From the NCBI GenBank assembly GCA_903896045.1, contig CAITWD010000002.1, positions 1-64,000 on the forward strand: 64,000 bases of DNA, written 5' to 3'. This document shows positions 52,501 through 62,477 of this stretch, in pieces. Origin of the DNA: an uncultured Actinomycetes bacterium (GTDB lineage Bacteria; Actinomycetota; Thermoleophilia; Miltoncostaeales; Miltoncostaeaceae). The notes under the pieces were generated by a model. It searched no databases. It was not told the DNA's origin and saw only the letters and a list, made by a program, of their open reading frames with translations. A program made the position numbers and the translations under genes. Position 1 is the stretch's first letter. Each line of letters opens with the position of its first letter.

Positions 52501-54630
52501 ATGTCAAAGATGCGACTCTCGAACGTCGATGCAGTGCAATGGAGCGCCAGTTCTGTTGTTGCATCGGATGAGCCCGCAAACGTATTCGGCGCCAACGTCT
52601 TCGGACAAACCGAGCAACGCCAGCGTCTGCCAAAGCATGTCTTCCGCGCATTGCAGCGCACCATCGAGCGCAGTGAGCCGCTCGACCCAGTGATTGCAGA
52701 TGCCGTTGCTGCTGCGATGAAGGATTGGGCGCTTGAGCGCGGTGCGACCCACTACACGCACTGGTTTCAGCCGCTGACCGGTCTGACCGCAGAAAAGCAC
52801 GATTCATTCTTCGGGCCCATTGGGGACGGAACGGCAATCGCCGCATTTTCCGGTGGTGAGCTCGTTCAGGGAGAGCCTGATGCATCGAGCTTCCCGACCG
52901 GTGGTATTCGCGCCACCTTTGAGGCGCGTGGCTACACCGCGTGGGACCCGACGAGCCCGGCCTTTTTGCTCGAGAACCCGAATGGGGTCACGCTGTGCAT
53001 TCCGACCGCCTTCACCTCGTGGACCGGCGAAGCGCTTGACCACAAGATTCCGCTCCTGCGCTCAATCGAGGCGCTCAACAAGTCGGCATTGCGCGCACTT
53101 GGCCTTTTGGGCGACGACACCGTCACGCGCGTGTTTACGACCACTGGTCCAGAGCAGGAATACTTTCTCATCGATAAGACCTACTACTACCAGCGCCCAG
53201 ATTTGATCAACACCGGGCGGACCCTGTTTGGCGCGAAGCCGCCAAAGGGTCACGAGCTCGATGATCACTACTTCGGGACCATCCCAGAGCGGGTGTTGGC
53301 ATGCATGCTCGACACCGAGCGTGAGCTGATGAAGCTGGGCGTGCCGATCAAGACCCGTCACAACGAGGTTGCCCCGGCGCAGTACGAGATCGCACCGATC
53401 TTTGAAAACAGCAATGTCGGTTGTGACCACCAGCAGCTCTTAATGACGATCTTAAAAAACGTGGCACCACGCTACGACCTGGTGTGTCTCTTGCATGAGA
53501 AGCCGTTCGCTGGCGTCAATGGTTCGGGCAAGCACCTCAACTGGTCGATGGGCACCGACGCGGGCGAGAACCTGCTCGAGCCAGGTGCGACACCGTCAGA
53601 GAACCTGCAGTTCCTTTTCTTTGCCGCAGCGGTCGTCAAGGCAGTTGATACCCACCAGGGGTTGTTGCGGGCAGCGGTTGCGACCGCTGGACAGGACCAC
53701 CGCTTGGGTGCCAATGAGGCCCCGCCGGCCATCATCTCGATCTTCTTGGGCTCCGAGCTTGAGAATGTCTTCAATGCACTCGCAGATGGCCAGGTCTACG
53801 TCTCGCCGTCGGGTGAGTTGATGGATCTCGGTTCCCCAGTGTTGCCGCCGCTGCCAAAGGCATCGGGTGACCGGAACCGCACCAGCCCATTCGCATTCAC
53901 CGGGAACAAGTTTGAATTCCGCGCGTTGGGATCCAACATGTCACCGGGCTTCCCGAACACGGTGCTCAACACCATTGCCGCGCAAGCCATCGACAACCTC
54001 GCAGAGGACCTCGAGGCGGCAATCGGTGGCGGCGCCACCCCAGCTGAGGCAATCCAGAAGGTTGTGGGTGCGACCTACCGGAACCACCGTCGCGTGGTGT
54101 TCGGTGGCGATGGATACTCGGAGGAGTGGCACGCTGAGGCCGCGTCGCGTGGGTTGTTGAACCTGCGGACCACTCCAGAGGCGCTTCCACAGATTGTGGA
54201 GTCCTCGACGGTGGCCCTGTTTGAGTCATACGACGTCTTGAGCGCTCGTGAGTTGCACTCGCGCTTTGATGTCTTTCTCGAGCAGTACATCACCAACATC
54301 AACATCGAGGCCGAAACGGCGGCGGACATTGCCAGCACCATGCTGGTGCCTGCGGCACTTCGGTACCTTGAATTGATCGACAACGCCGGCATCTCGGCGT
54401 TGGACAGTGAGGTCCGGCCATTGGTCGAATCCTTCGTTGCCGCGATTGGGCACCTCAAGACGGTCAATGAGGACCATCCTGAGGGGACCGACGCAGAAGC
54501 TGAGTACATGCGGGATGTGGTGTTGCCCGCAATGGCAGAGGTGCGTCGTTACGCCGACGCCCTTGAACGTGTCGTGGCAGATGACTTGTGGCCGCTTCCG
54601 AAGTACGCAGAGATCCTGTTCATCAAGTAA
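52501..54630 (+). CDS. glnN: Type III glutamine synthetase
   Basis: A 709-residue GSIII. Family features are [17 protein letters not shown] at the N-terminus, [24 protein letters not shown], the [10 protein letters not shown] motif, [13 protein letters not shown] and [16 protein letters not shown] makes glutamine from glutamate, ammonia and ATP as a dodecamer and is unrelated in length to GSI. Codon usage is optimised (AAC, AAG, GAC, CGT), suggesting high expression. ATG 52501 was taken; the frame is open upstream through the regulatory spacer. It is followed by a 16-bp hairpin and then by a GSI gene. Confidence 0.93.
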   Translation: MSKMRLSNVDAVQWSASSVVASDEPANVFGANVFGQTEQRQRLPKHVFRALQRTIERSEPLDPVIADAVAAAMKDWALERGATHYTHWFQPLTGLTAEKHDSFFGPIGDGTAIAAFSGGELVQGEPDASSFPTGGIRATFEARGYTAWDPTSPAFLLENPNGVTLCIPTAFTSWTGEALDHKIPLLRSIEALNKSALRALGLLGDDTVTRVFTTTGPEQEYFLIDKTYYYQRPDLINTGRTLFGAKPPKGHELDDHYFGTIPERVLACMLDTERELMKLGVPIKTRHNEVAPAQYEIAPIFENSNVGCDHQQLLMTILKNVAPRYDLVCLLHEKPFAGVNGSGKHLNWSMGTDAGENLLEPGATPSENLQFLFFAAAVVKAVDTHQGLLRAAVATAGQDHRLGANEAPPAIISIFLGSELENVFNALADGQVYVSPSGELMDLGSPVLPPLPKASGDRNRTSPFAFTGNKFEFRALGSNMSPGFPNTVLNTIAAQAIDNLAEDLEAAIGGGATPAEAIQKVVGATYRNHRRVVFGGDGYSEEWHAEAASRGLLNLRTTPEALPQIVESSTVALFESYDVLSARELHSRFDVFLEQYITNINIEAETAADIASTMLVPAALRYLELIDNAGISALDSEVRPLVESFVAAIGHLKTVNEDHPEGTDAEAEYMRDVVLPAMAEVRRYADALERVVADDLWPLPKYAEILFIK

Positions 54631-54643
54631 CGGATCACCATGT

Positions 54644-54680
54644 CGCGGTGTGGCGCCGGTGTGTCCGGCGCCACACCGCG
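54644..54680 (+). terminator. Large perfect hairpin between glnN and glnA
   Basis: Arms of 16 bases, CGCGGTGTGGCGCCGG (54644-54659) and CCGGCGCCACACCGCG (54665-54680), pair perfectly around a 5-base loop. It begins 13 bases after the glnN stop. No T-run follows, and glnA begins 21 bases later, so it may be a terminator of U-less type, an attenuator, or a 3' stabiliser of glnN mRNA. Confidence 0.7.
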
Positions 54681-54701
54681 CATCAATGAGGAGCAGTTGG
54701 C

Positions 54702-56027
54702 GTGACCCATGACGACGTAGTGCGAATCGTGCAGGAGCGCGACGTCAAATTTATCCGTCTGTGGTTCACCGATGTCCTCGGCCATTTAAAGAGTTTTGCG
54801 CTTCCCGTCGAGCAGCTCCCTGAGGCACTCGCCCACGGGGTGCGTTTTGATGGTTCGTCGATTACCGGATTTAACTCGTTTGAGGAATCCGACATGGTCG
54901 CGATGCCCGACCCATCGACCTTTGCGATTTTGCCCTACCGCCCGCAGGAGCAGGGTGTCGCGCGGATGATTTGCGATATCCATACCCTGCGCGGTGAGCC
55001 CTATGAAGGCGACCCCCGATTCGTACTCCGCCGTGCAATGGCACGCGCTCGCGAAATGGGTTTTGATGGATTTGAGGTCGCGACCGAGCTTGAGTTTTAT
55101 TACTTCAAGGATTCAACTGCGCCAGAGCCCCTCGATCGCGGTGGATACTTCGATTTGACCACACTTGACGCCGCCAGTGATGTGCGTCGCGCGACCGTGC
55201 TTGCGCTCGAGCACATCGGAATTGACGTGGAGCTCTCCCATCATGAGAGCGGCCCGTCGCAGCATGAGATCGATATGCGCCAAACCGACGCCCTCGAGAT
55301 GGCCGATCATGTGATGACCTACCGCGCGGTGGTCAAAGAGATCGCCCACGCGCACGGTTGGTACGCGACCTTTATGCCAAAGCCCTTGCGCGATGAAAAC
55401 GGCAGCGGAATGCACACCCACCTCGCACTGATGTCGGGTGGATCAAATGCATTTTTTGATGCCGATGACCCGTATCAGCTCTCAGATGTCGGTCGGGCAT
55501 TTGTGGCGGGAATCTTGCGTCATGCACGCGAGTTGTGCCTGGTGTGGGCGCAGTGGGTCAATTCCTATAAGCGCTTGGTGCCGGGGTATGAGGCGCCAGT
55601 CTATGTCGCCTGGAGTCAGCGCAATCGCTCGGCTGTCGTGCGGATTCCACAACAGGGGATCGTCCCGGACGCATCCGCGGGACGACCGGAGCTACGAGGA
55701 CCTGACCCGGCATGTAATCCCTATCTGACCTTCGCAGCGATGCTGCATGCAGGCCTTGAGGGCATTGCCCGCCATTATGAGTTGCCCGACGCGATGGAGA
55801 CCAACCTCTACCACTTGACCCACGAACAGCGGTTGCGTGCTGGAGTGGAGCAATTGCCATCCACCCTTGGTGATGCCGTGGAGATTGGGGCAGGCTCTGA
55901 GTTGCTATTGACCGCATTTGGCGAGCACATCTACTCACGGCTTCTTGAACTCAAGCGTGCCGAATGGGATGAGTACCGCTCGCAAGTTTCGGAGTACGAA
56001 CTCGGGCGTTATTTGCCACTGCTCTAA
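54702..56027 (+). CDS. glnA: Glutamine synthetase type I (alpha-like)
   Basis: A 441-residue GSI with VRFDGSSITGF, ATELEFYYF, HHESGPSQHEID, ENGSGMHTHLAL and NSYKRLVPGYEAPVYVAWS. Length and the segment NLYHLTHEQRLRAGVEQLPSTL resemble GSI-alpha enzymes, which are not adenylylated, rather than the longer GSI-beta. It could be the assimilatory enzyme or a gamma-glutamylation-related homolog; the intact ammonia and ATP motifs favour a true GS. GTG 54702 is preceded by GAGGAG. Confidence 0.92.
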   Translation: MTHDDVVRIVQERDVKFIRLWFTDVLGHLKSFALPVEQLPEALAHGVRFDGSSITGFNSFEESDMVAMPDPSTFAILPYRPQEQGVARMICDIHTLRGEPYEGDPRFVLRRAMARAREMGFDGFEVATELEFYYFKDSTAPEPLDRGGYFDLTTLDAASDVRRATVLALEHIGIDVELSHHESGPSQHEIDMRQTDALEMADHVMTYRAVVKEIAHAHGWYATFMPKPLRDENGSGMHTHLALMSGGSNAFFDADDPYQLSDVGRAFVAGILRHARELCLVWAQWVNSYKRLVPGYEAPVYVAWSQRNRSAVVRIPQQGIVPDASAGRPELRGPDPACNPYLTFAAMLHAGLEGIARHYELPDAMETNLYHLTHEQRLRAGVEQLPSTLGDAVEIGAGSELLLTAFGEHIYSRLLELKRAEWDEYRSQVSEYELGRYLPLL

Positions 56028-56363
56028 GGGCCGGTTCCCGAGGCAGAATTCACTGAATGCACCAACGCCGATAACGCGACATCGCTGCACTGCGATTGGT
56101 CATTTGGTGGTTTGCACATTCGCGGACCATTGTGAAGTCACCGCCACACGGGATTCGAAACCTACGATCACATGCGTTTTCAGTGATCGCGAGTTGTCCT
56201 GTTTGACTGTCACTATTCGTGCCAGAGAGCGCCGGATCGGGTGGATGTGTTGCTCTTGGCACGTGTGTACGCCGAAAAAGCGTCGAATGCATGATCCGCA
56301 CCCATCGCGGGGACGTTTTTGGTTGCGCTATTCCATGGGAAGCCATCAACCGACTGAGTGTCA
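56028..56363. other. Intergenic region, glnA to DUF2142-like gene
   Basis: About 336 bases without a convincing gene on either strand. I see no clear terminator, strong promoter pair or repeat. It marks the border between nitrogen genes and the second polysaccharide cluster. Confidence 0.5.
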
Positions 56364-57911
56364 ATGCTGAAGACTCTGATGACTCATCGTCCGCTCGCTT
56401 CCCCTCGATCAGTCGCAATCGCTCGAATCGGGGCACTCTTTGTCTGCATGTTGATTGCGTTGTCGGCGTGGCTGGTGAGTTCGCCGGTTGGTTCTGCGCC
56501 CGATGACAATTTTCATCTCGGTTCGATTTACTGCGCATCAACGAGTTCGGCATCGATGTGCACGAAGACCTCCTCGGGTTATCTCCTCCCCGCTGCAGTC
56601 GTCAATGCGTATACCTGTTATGAGTATTCGCCAAGCAGTACGGCAAACTGCCAAGACCTTGCCTCAAAGGCACCGGTCACTGAGTCTGGCGCCCAGGTGA
56701 ATAAAACAGGTGAGTATCCCGGCGGCTTTTATTGGTTCATGGGTTTTTTCGCCGGATCGAATGTGTCGGTTTCGGTGTACGCGATGCGGTTCGTCACGAT
56801 TCTTATTGCGGCCATTGCTCTGCTCGCAACCCTCGCAGTTGCGCCACCAAATCTTCGACAAGCTGGCGCAATTGGTGTTGTTGCTGCGCTCGGTCCGTTG
56901 GGATGGTTTCTGCTTGCGTCCACCAATCCGAGCTCATGGGCAATCATCGGGGTCGGGCTCTATTGGGTGGCGCTGCTTTCACATGCGCTCAATGAGAATC
57001 AATATCGTCGATGGGGCGCATTTGGACTGGGCCTCGTTTTGGGAGTGCTCGCCTGCGCTGCGCGTGGTGATGCCGGCGGGTATCTCATAGCGCTGAACCT
57101 GTGTGCCGCGATCGCCCTTGTGGGATTCAGGATCGATCGCAGCCGATGGCGCTCAACGCTGGGTCTGATGATTGCTACTTCGGCAATCGCGGTATTCGTG
57201 TTACTGCAAGCAAGCCAGGTGGGTGCCATATCGAGTGGAGCGACGTCGTCGGGCTCCGGATTTGGAATCGACCAATTTCTCTACAACGTCCTGAATGTGT
57301 TCACGCTCAGCTTTGGGTCGCTTGGCTACTCGCCACTTGGCTGGCTCGATACGGGTATGCCGATCATCATTCCCGTTGCGCTGTCGATCCTCGTCGTCAG
57401 ATTAATTGTTGCTGGGAATCGATCCGTGACACGAGGGGCGAGGTGTGCTGCCCTCATCGTGCTCGTGCTCCTGTTTCTCGTGCCAATGGCCGGCCTTTAC
57501 CAGTACCAGACCGTTGTGCCCTTTGATGTGCAGTCGAGGTACGTCATGCCCCTGTTGCCCGCATTCATTGGTTTTTGGTTTATTCGATTGAATCAACATG
57601 AGCAAGCAGTACTCACTCGTGGAATGCGCTGGTTCTTTTTACTCGCGGTGTTTCTCTCGTTTTCGATCGCGTTGCTGTGGAACACCATCCGCTATACGCA
57701 GGGGCTGCCCCCAGGGGTGGCCACTTTTGGCATCACAACGGGTGCCCCGAGTTTTGATGTCTCGGGAGCGGCAAAATGGTGGCCCACGACCGCATTTTCA
57801 CCGGGTGCAAACTGGATAGTGGGCTCCCTGGCTGCCGGAGCCGTACTTCTGCTCGCGGCACCATATTTTCTTCCGCGCCGAACGATAGATCCGACGCACG
57901 CCCCCGAGTAA
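56364..57911 (+). CDS. DUF2142-like multi-pass membrane protein
   Basis: A 515-residue protein with about 12 hydrophobic segments. After the first helix comes SAPDDNFHLGSIYC, the DUF2142-type motif where acidic residues and His lie outside the membrane, as in GT-C glycosyltransferases. DVQSRYVMPLLPAF late in the protein is also typical. DUF2142 proteins are usually found among polysaccharide or glycolipid genes and are suspected polyprenyl-linked sugar transferases. ATG 56364 is chosen; GTG 56358 is an alternative. Confidence 0.75.
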   Translation: MLKTLMTHRPLASPRSVAIARIGALFVCMLIALSAWLVSSPVGSAPDDNFHLGSIYCASTSSASMCTKTSSGYLLPAAVVNAYTCYEYSPSSTANCQDLASKAPVTESGAQVNKTGEYPGGFYWFMGFFAGSNVSVSVYAMRFVTILIAAIALLATLAVAPPNLRQAGAIGVVAALGPLGWFLLASTNPSSWAIIGVGLYWVALLSHALNENQYRRWGAFGLGLVLGVLACAARGDAGGYLIALNLCAAIALVGFRIDRSRWRSTLGLMIATSAIAVFVLLQASQVGAISSGATSSGSGFGIDQFLYNVLNVFTLSFGSLGYSPLGWLDTGMPIIIPVALSILVVRLIVAGNRSVTRGARCAALIVLVLLFLVPMAGLYQYQTVVPFDVQSRYVMPLLPAFIGFWFIRLNQHEQAVLTRGMRWFFLLAVFLSFSIALLWNTIRYTQGLPPGVATFGITTGAPSFDVSGAAKWWPTTAFSPGANWIVGSLAAGAVLLLAAPYFLPRRTIDPTHAPE

Positions 57912-57962
57912 CTCATTGTGGTCTCGCGTGCGGGCTCGCTGCCATTGCTCGACGGACCGGTC

Positions 57963-58382
57963 CTAAAGGGTTGGCCGCCACGCATCGTCTGTGGCGAGTT
58001 CCCGCAGCCATTCGGGTGCGGTCAGCGTTTGGCGAGTCTCACGATCCAGACACACATGGACAAGCTCGCCTTCGGCGGCAAGGACGCCATCACGCACGAA
58101 CCAGTGTCGTGTGCGAAATGAGGAGTTCCCGATCGATGACACCCATGAATGAAGGGTCAATTCATCATCGAGCAGGATGCGCTGATGAAACTGCGCGTGG
58201 GCATCAACGATGGGGATCCCCGGCCCCTCGCGAAGTAAGTCGGTAAATGAATGGCCCGTCGCGGCAAGCCATTCTGAGACCCCACGATCTATCCATCGAA
58301 AGAGTGCGGTGAAGTGGATTTGGGCGACGTCGACCTCGGACATTGCGATCCGGAAGTGATGGGTATGGATATACGGTGCCAT
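57963..58382 (-). CDS. Acyl-CoA thioesterase, YbgC/4HBT hotdog family
   Basis: A 139-residue single hotdog domain. The motif FRIAMSEVDVAQIHFTALFRWIDRGVSEWL matches the 4-hydroxybenzoyl-CoA thioesterase/YbgC N-terminal block (shown in pieces: the catalytic Asp is in EVDVAQIHF). SFRTRHWFVRDGVLAAEGELVHVCLD follows the usual strands. It hydrolyses an acyl-CoA of unknown chain. ATG 58382 gives the canonical start. It converges with the DUF2142-like gene and diverges from the next glycosyltransferase. Confidence 0.82.
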   Translation of the reverse strand: MAPYIHTHHFRIAMSEVDVAQIHFTALFRWIDRGVSEWLAATGHSFTDLLREGPGIPIVDAHAQFHQRILLDDELTLHSWVSSIGNSSFRTRHWFVRDGVLAAEGELVHVCLDRETRQTLTAPEWLRELATDDAWRPTL

Positions 58383-58495
58383 CGCGTCCTTTTGTCGGTG
58401 AGGTCGGGTGTGAGTGTGTGTCACGTAGGCTAGCGGGGCATGATGATGAACGGGCACATTCTGATGAGGTGCGCACGATCGACGTGGTGTCGAGG

Positions 58496-59617
58496 ATGAG
58501 TGCACGCGGTATTCGGGTTGCCATCGACTGGCACATGATCGGTCAGCCTGGGGTCGCGCTGTCAGATGTGGGCCGGTACCAACGCATGCTGACCGAAGCG
58601 CTTGTCGCGACTGCCCGCACTGATGATGACATTTGGGCGCTTGTTGCCTGGCCGGGAGCTGTTGATCACATTGGCCCTGGGATTGCGCATGCGGGGATCG
58701 GGCATCATCACCGCGCATGGCATCAAAAAGATGCCCGCGACATGATCGATCGCTTGGGATGCGATGTGGTTGTCGCAAGCCCTGATGGGGCACTCCAGAC
58801 GACGGTCCCGGTAATAGAAGTCGTGCACGACGCCTTGGCACTCACCCATCCTGAGTGGGTGGCACGCGGTGCGCGCGCCAGGAATCCCGCGGCCCTTTCA
58901 CGTGTGATGGATGCGACCTCACTGGTGATTGCGGTTTCTGAGATCGCCCGGGTGGATGTGCAATCGGTCTGGGGTATTCCCGATGAGCGGATTGTGGTGA
59001 TTCCACCCGCTATTGATCGGGTCATCATTGATGCGGAGGTCGCACGTGCGCGGATCGCCGCCTCCTTTGGGCTCACGCACTACTGCGTTGCGCTTGGGGT
59101 TCCGGGCCCCCGCGCGAATTTCGATCACCTTGCCCAGGCGGTTGATCGCATCGATGGTTCGCGCACGGTGGTGGTGTCACCGGAGGCATCACCATCTCAC
59201 AGACGCGAGCGCGACTACGCTCGCGGGGTGCGGTTTCTGGGCCCCCTCACAGACGTCGTCCGCCGTGATCTGATCGCCGGGGCCGACATCGCCGCACAGG
59301 TATCACTGCATGACGGGTGTGGAATCAGCGTGCTTGAGGCAATGGCGTGCGGTGTCCCAGTCATCGTGAGTGACCGGGGTGCGCTTCCCGAACTTGTGGG
59401 TACCGCAGCCCTGATCGTTCCGCCGACGGTCAATGGGATCGCGCAGGGACTCCGTGCAGGCCAGGATCAGCTCACGGCAGACCAGCTGCGCGCCAGTGGT
59501 CGCGCACGGGCTGCGGAGTATTCCTATGCGCGTATGGGAGTTGCCGCGTGGGAGGTGCTGCGGGGACGTGGACGTCAGACCGTTGTGTTCGATCAGACGG
59601 CAGGCGCCGGCGTATAG
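58496..59617 (+). CDS. GT4-like glycosyltransferase
   Basis: A 373-residue GT-B glycosyltransferase opening RVAIDWHMIGQPGVALSDVGRYQRML. The donor site reads SLHDGCGISVLEAMACGVPVIVSD, where Asp replaces the first Glu of the usual EGFG, a mild deviation. ALGVPGPRANFDHL replaces the common GxPRKN loop. Likely adds one sugar of the surface polymer. ATG 58496 has GAGG immediately adjacent, so an upstream in-frame GTG may be used instead. Its 3' end overlaps rfbC by 25 bases, tail to tail. Confidence 0.78.
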   Translation: MSARGIRVAIDWHMIGQPGVALSDVGRYQRMLTEALVATARTDDDIWALVAWPGAVDHIGPGIAHAGIGHHHRAWHQKDARDMIDRLGCDVVVASPDGALQTTVPVIEVVHDALALTHPEWVARGARARNPAALSRVMDATSLVIAVSEIARVDVQSVWGIPDERIVVIPPAIDRVIIDAEVARARIAASFGLTHYCVALGVPGPRANFDHLAQAVDRIDGSRTVVVSPEASPSHRRERDYARGVRFLGPLTDVVRRDLIAGADIAAQVSLHDGCGISVLEAMACGVPVIVSDRGALPELVGTAALIVPPTVNGIAQGLRAGQDQLTADQLRASGRARAAEYSYARMGVAAWEVLRGRGRQTVVFDQTAGAGV

Positions 59618-60162
59618 ACAAACGGCAGATCTGCTGCGACATCACGCAACAATGGCGCCTGTTGATCGCGTTCGGAGACCGTGACCTGGATGGTCGGCCA
59701 CGGGGCGTCGACATCCGGGTCATTCCACGCAATTCCCGCCTCGGTCGCCGGGTCGTAATAGTTTGAGCAGCGGTAGATCACATCGGCGATCTCACTCATT
59801 ACGACAAATCCATGGGCAAAGCCAACAGGCACGTAGAGCATGCGCGCGGTCTGGTCGTTGAGCTCCACTGCAATGGATTTTCCATATGAGGGCGAGCCTT
59901 TGCGCACATCGACGATGACATCAATGATCTCGCCACGGGCACAGCGGACCAGTTTGGCCTGCCCCGGGTGGGTTTGAAAATGTAATCCGCGCAACACTCC
60001 ACGCTCGGAACGCGAATGGTTGTCTTGAAGCCATCCATGGGTAATCCCCAGCCCGTCAAACCACTCAGCGCGCGCAGTTTCCACAAAAAATCCGCGCGCA
60101 TCGTGAAAGATGCGCGGCTCGAGGATGACTGCATCAACAAGATCGGTGGGGATGACATTCAT
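59593..60162 (-). CDS. rfbC: dTDP-4-dehydrorhamnose 3,5-epimerase
   Basis: A 189-residue cupin epimerase with EPRIFHDARGFFVET, the active-site GVLRGLHFQTHPGQAKLVR and YVPVGFAHGFVV. It converts dTDP-4-dehydro-6-deoxyglucose to the L-rhamno form. rfbA, rfbB and rfbD are not in the window, but rhamnose in the polymer is implied. ATG 60162 is 2 bases from the stop of the upstream glycosyltransferase. Confidence 0.92.
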   Translation of the reverse strand: MNVIPTDLVDAVILEPRIFHDARGFFVETARAEWFDGLGITHGWLQDNHSRSERGVLRGLHFQTHPGQAKLVRCARGEIIDVIVDVRKGSPSYGKSIAVELNDQTARMLYVPVGFAHGFVVMSEIADVIYRCSNYYDPATEAGIAWNDPDVDAPWPTIQVTVSERDQQAPLLRDVAADLPFVYTPAPAV

Positions 60163-60163
60163 G

Positions 60164-61279
60164 TCATTGCCATTTCGTTGCGTGACCGGACTTGACCTGC
60201 TGATAGGTCTCTGCCGTAAGCGTGGCACACCTCTCCCAGGTAAAGAGGGCGCTTCTGGCCTGACCGCGTGTGCGCAGATCTGCCGCCACGCTCTCCGAGA
60301 GCAACACCTGCTCAATCCCATCAGCAATGGCATCGGGATGTTGGGCATCGACCAAAATGCCGGCATCCCCGAGGACTTCCGGGATGCTGGTGCGATCGCT
60401 CGCCACGATGGGGGCTCCACATGCCATCGCCTCGAGCAAGGGAAGCCCAAATCCTTCATAGAGCGATGGGAAGACAAAACATGTGGTGGCCGAGTAGAGC
60501 GCCGCAAGATCATCATCGGTGACAAATCCTGGGCGAATCACACTCGGACCAAGTTGGCCAAGCTCCCGCTCAATCATCGGGTCTGTCACTTGGTCGATGC
60601 CGACGACCACCAGCACGCATTCGGGGGCGCGGCGGCGCACCAGTGAAAACGCGCGCAGGACCATCCCTAAGTTCTTGCGAGGTTCGGCACTGCCGACCCA
60701 CAACACAAACGGCTGTGGGGGGATGCCGAATCGATGCGCCAGCGCGATGGGCTCTGTGGTGATGGGCCGAAAGCGCCCATCGACTCCGAGAGCAATCACA
60801 CTGACTTGTTCGGGTGCGATTCCCACAAGATCAACGAGCTCGCTACGCAGATGCTCGGAGGCGACCACGATGCGATCTGCCGCACGTGCGGCACGGGTGA
60901 CAAGGAGTCGCTGCTGAGCGGCTCCACTGCGAGAAAAGAGTTCGGGTGCCCGCCACGCCAACACATCGTGGATCGTCACCACAAGCGGCAGTTGCGTGCG
61001 CAATGGAATCATCGGCCCTGGGCAATGCAGGACATCGACGTCGCGTTGGGTTGCCATACGATCAAGTGCCGCGGGGTAGTAGGAAAGATTGCGTCGTGCC
61101 CCCGCGAGCAGACGCGATACCTGGCCTGTGGCCTGGGTGTCAGAGGTATTGAGGCGCTCAACGTGCACGCCGGGGGTACGCGTGAGTGCAGCCGAGAGCT
61201 CGCGGGTGTAGCGACCAATGCCCGGTGAGCTTGCTCGTGCTGGGTACATATCGAAGCCGATGCGCAACAGTCGAGTCAT
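60164..61279 (-). CDS. GT4 family glycosyltransferase
   Basis: A 371-residue GT4 enzyme: RIGFDMYPARASSPGIGRYTREL, TIHDVLAWRAPELF, LWVGSAEPRKNLGMVLRAF, and the E-x7-E motif FPSLYEGFGLPLLEAMACGAPIV. The sequence is close in type to mannosyl- or rhamnosyltransferases that follow an rfb gene. ATG 61279 is preferred; an in-frame ATG at 61300 is possible. It is operon-linked to rfbC (stop and start 2 bases apart). Confidence 0.88.
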   Translation of the reverse strand: MTRLLRIGFDMYPARASSPGIGRYTRELSAALTRTPGVHVERLNTSDTQATGQVSRLLAGARRNLSYYPAALDRMATQRDVDVLHCPGPMIPLRTQLPLVVTIHDVLAWRAPELFSRSGAAQQRLLVTRAARAADRIVVASEHLRSELVDLVGIAPEQVSVIALGVDGRFRPITTEPIALAHRFGIPPQPFVLWVGSAEPRKNLGMVLRAFSLVRRRAPECVLVVVGIDQVTDPMIERELGQLGPSVIRPGFVTDDDLAALYSATTCFVFPSLYEGFGLPLLEAMACGAPIVASDRTSIPEVLGDAGILVDAQHPDAIADGIEQVLLSESVAADLRTRGQARSALFTWERCATLTAETYQQVKSGHATKWQ

Positions 61280-61310
61280 TGTGTCGTGGCTACTCCCCAT
61301 CTGGCGCAAA

Positions 61311-62477
61311 ATGCAGCACGCGGGCGATAAATACCTCCCGCGGACACCATGTACCGATGAATTCGAGGTCGCCGCAGGAAGGCATCTGCATCTTACGTCG
61401 CGAATAGGTGATGAGTCCCCGTGTCGCGTATGTACATCGACGCGCATCTTCAAGGAGTCGATCACGCCCCTTATCTCGATAGTTGTTCCGGTCTACAACG
61501 AGGAAGAGGTGCTCAACGAGCTCTATTCGCGATTGACTGCTGCCGTCGCTGACATCGGGCATGAGTGCGAATTTGTGTTCGTCGATGACGGATCGAGAGA
61601 TCGCTCGATGGAGATCGTGGCGGGGTATGCAGAGGCAGATACACGTGTGCATGGTGTGATGTTGTCGCGCAATTTTGGCCATGAGGCCGCGATCCATGCG
61701 GGCCTCAATGACGCCCGCGGCGATGCCGTGATCGTGATGGATGCGGATCTGCAAGATCTTCCCGAGGCACTTCCCGAGTTAATAGGGGCGTGGGAATCCG
61801 GCGCAGATGTGGCGTACGCGGTCCGCCGCGATCGCAAGGAGGGGGCACTGCAACGCGCGGCATTTTCTGCCTACTACCGGATCGCCACCAGGGTCGTAGA
61901 TATCGCCCTTCCCCGCGATGCCGGCCCGTTCAGCCTGATGAGCCGCCCTGTCGTTGATGCGATTAATGCCATGACCGAGCGCGGTCGATATTTTCCTGGC
62001 CTGCGCGCGTTTGTCGGGTTTGCACAGGTTCCGGTTGAGGTGGACCGCGGTGCGCGTTTTGCGGGGGAAACCAAGTACAGCTTTTGGCGCCGATTTACCG
62101 GTGCGATCAATGCGATCTTTTCGTTCTCCAAGCTCCCATTGCAGGTGGTCTCGGTATTGGGTCTGTTCGCATCGGGCTTGGCGATCTTGGGAGCACTCTG
62201 GGTCATCATCGGGAGTGCACTGAACGGGAGCATTGTTCCCGGTTGGGTGTCGCTTGCCTCGATCATTTTGCTCGCGGCGGGACTGCAGTTATTGACGCTT
62301 GGGATCGTTGGCGATTATGTCGGCAAGGTGTTTGACGAGGTGCGCGCCAGGCCTGGGTTTATCGTGGCCCGCAGGATTGGCCCGCATGGCTTTGATTCTG
62401 ATGATGACCGGCGGCCGGCGAGTACGAGGCGATCAAATCCCGACGTGACCGGGGCCGATTTTTCTTCCGGATCGTGA
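61311..62477 (+). CDS. GT2 family polyprenyl-phosphate glycosyltransferase (DPMS/GtrB-like), start uncertain
   Basis: A GT2 transferase with ISIVVPVYNEEEVL, FVFVDDGSRDRSMEI, MDADLQDLPEALPEL and two C-terminal transmembrane helices, the plan of GtrB/ArnC-type enzymes that load a sugar on undecaprenyl phosphate. The catalytic domain begins about 50 residues into the frame. No ATG, GTG or TTG lies near that point; ATG 61311 gives a 50-residue extension with no similarity. AAGGAG at 61452-61457 is followed by ATC 61461, which would give the family-like start ITPLISIVVPV. So either an extension or a rare start is used. Stop overlaps the next GTG. Confidence 0.8.
   Translation: MQHAGDKYLPRTPCTDEFEVAAGRHLHLTSRIGDESPCRVCTSTRIFKESITPLISIVVPVYNEEEVLNELYSRLTAAVADIGHECEFVFVDDGSRDRSMEIVAGYAEADTRVHGVMLSRNFGHEAAIHAGLNDARGDAVIVMDADLQDLPEALPELIGAWESGADVAYAVRRDRKEGALQRAAFSAYYRIATRVVDIALPRDAGPFSLMSRPVVDAINAMTERGRYFPGLRAFVGFAQVPVEVDRGARFAGETKYSFWRRFTGAINAIFSFSKLPLQVVSVLGLFASGLAILGALWVIIGSALNGSIVPGWVSLASIILLAAGLQLLTLGIVGDYVGKVFDEVRARPGFIVARRIGPHGFDSDDDRRPASTRRSNPDVTGADFSSGS

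Noticed and set aside
61461-61463. ATC as the firm start of the GtrB-like gene
   Set aside because: AAGGAG is only 3 bases away and ATC starts are extremely rare, so it is reported as a question and not as the called start.
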